Source: Alphaproteobacteria bacterium (GTDB lineage Bacteria; Pseudomonadota; Alphaproteobacteria; Micavibrionales; Micavibrionaceae). From it: a DNA stretch of 5,983 nt. Shown piece after piece: positions 5,214-5,983 of this stretch. Made by a program: the position numbers and the translations under genes. Location of the stretch: NCBI GenBank assembly GCA_030432775.1, contig JAUILO010000143.1, forward strand, positions 1 to 5,983, read 5' to 3'. The notes under the pieces were generated by a model. That model did no database searches and had not been told where the DNA came from. It saw only the letters and a list, made by a program, of their open reading frames with translations. Numbering within the stretch: the stretch's first letter is position 1; every line of letters starts with the position of its first letter.

Positions 5214-5983
5214 ATGTCCGATATCTCGATGGAGACAAGCGATAGTCCAATAATTTCTCTCGAAGAAGAGATGAAGCAATCCTATCTCGATTATGCGATG
5301 AGCGTTATCGTAAGCCGGGCGCTTCCTGATATTCGTGATGGTTTGAAACCTGTTCACCGACGCATCCTTTATGCGATGCGCGATGGTGGATATACGTCTG
5401 ACAAGGCCTATAAAAAGTCTGCTCGTATTGTCGGTGACGTCATGGGTAAATATCACCCGCATGGTGATTCCGCGATTTATGATTCCTTGGTTCGTATGGC
5501 GCAAGATTTCTCAATGAGCCTGCCTTTGATCGATGGTCAGGGGAACTTTGGTTCTATGGATGGTGATCCGCCTGCTGCTATGCGTTATACCGAAGCGCGT
5601 CTTGAAAAGGTGGCCGAAACAATCCTGATGGATATCGACAAGGATACCGTTGATTTTACGCCTAACTATGATGAATCCACACAAGAACCGATTGTTCTGC
5701 CGTCCCGTGTACCAAACCTGCTTGTCAATGGAGCTGGTGGTATAGCTGTGGGGATGGCGACCAATATTCCGCCGCATAATTTAGGCGAGGTTATTGATGC
5801 GTGTATTGCATGTATGGATAATCCGGACATTACAACCGAAGAGTTGATGGAATATATCCCTGCGCCGGATTTCCCGACAGGTGGTTTAATTTTGGGGCGT
5901 GTGGGAACGCATTCCGCCTATCATACGGGTAATGGTTCTATTCGTATGCGTGCTAAGACTCATTTCGAAGAAATTCGTGAAAA
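5214..5983 (+). CDS. gyrA: DNA gyrase subunit A (partial, cut by right edge)
   Basis: The first 256 codons of GyrA, the breakage-reunion subunit of the type II topoisomerase that introduces negative supercoils with GyrB. The N-terminal winged-helix region is clear: SYLDYAMSVIVSRALPDIRDGLKPVHRR at about 23-50, then KYHPHGDSAIYDSLVRMAQ (79-97) and GDPPAAMRYTEARL with the catalytic Tyr at 125. Quinolone-determining positions equivalent to E. coli Ser83 and Asp87 are Ser86 and Asp90, the sensitive-type residues. NLLVNGAGGIAVGMATNIPPHN (about 169-190) is also typical. Full GyrA is roughly 850-930 residues, so about 70% lies beyond the window. The start has AAAGG seven bases upstream. The PP in GDPPAAMRYTE fits alphaproteobacterial GyrA. 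It is separated from the preceding gene by a terminator, so it has its own promoter. Confidence 0.97.
   Translation, partial: MSDISMETSDSPIISLEEEMKQSYLDYAMSVIVSRALPDIRDGLKPVHRRILYAMRDGGYTSDKAYKKSARIVGDVMGKYHPHGDSAIYDSLVRMAQDFSMSLPLIDGQGNFGSMDGDPPAAMRYTEARLEKVAETILMDIDKDTVDFTPNYDESTQEPIVLPSRVPNLLVNGAGGIAVGMATNIPPHNLGEVIDACIACMDNPDITTEELMEYIPAPDFPTGGLILGRVGTHSAYHTGNGSIRMRAKTHFEEIRE

Overview
The window is bacterial and probably alphaproteobacterial. A partial GyrA at the right end carries the GDPPAAMRYTE active-site context that I associate with alphaproteobacterial GyrA. The order ssb then gyrA on one strand is common in that class, and GANTC sites (the CcrM methyltransferase target) lie in the upstream regions of both genes. 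Base composition is moderate, with very AT-rich intergenic stretches, which points to a lower-GC lineage of the class. I cannot name a genus.

Layout. (1) Positions 1-1338, minus strand: the first 446 codons of an FtsH-type AAA+ ATPase. It is cut by the left edge before any peptidase domain, and its roughly 220-residue N-terminal region has no visible membrane anchor. (2) 1339-1869: a 531-bp AT-rich divergent intergenic region. It contains a diverged second copy of the leader, ribosome binding site and first codons of the FtsH-like gene, opening a 48-codon ORF, plus a short hairpin and the ssb promoter. (3) 1870-2349, plus strand: ssb, complete with the acidic DEIPF tip. (4) 2333-2794, plus: a small exported DUF2059-like protein whose start overlaps the end of ssb. 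A 15-bp tandem repeat spans its stop codon and a rho-independent terminator follows. (5) 3045-5003, plus: a 652-residue acidic, largely disordered cytoplasmic protein that I do not recognise, with its own good sigma70-type promoter and terminator. (6) 5214-5983, plus: the first 256 codons of gyrA, preceded by an imperfect palindrome centred on two abutting GANTC sites.

How the genes relate. ssb and gyrA are core replication and topology genes. The DUF2059-like gene is probably co-transcribed and translationally coupled with ssb. The 652-residue gene is a separate transcription unit placed between ssb and gyrA. The FtsH-like gene is transcribed divergently from ssb.

The items most worth a second look are the apparently soluble N-terminal extension on the FtsH-like ATPase, the duplicated gene start upstream of it, the unrecognised 652-residue protein with its repeated AGF-type motifs, and the paired GANTC palindrome before gyrA. 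No rRNA, tRNA, CRISPR array, insertion sequence or phage gene was seen.
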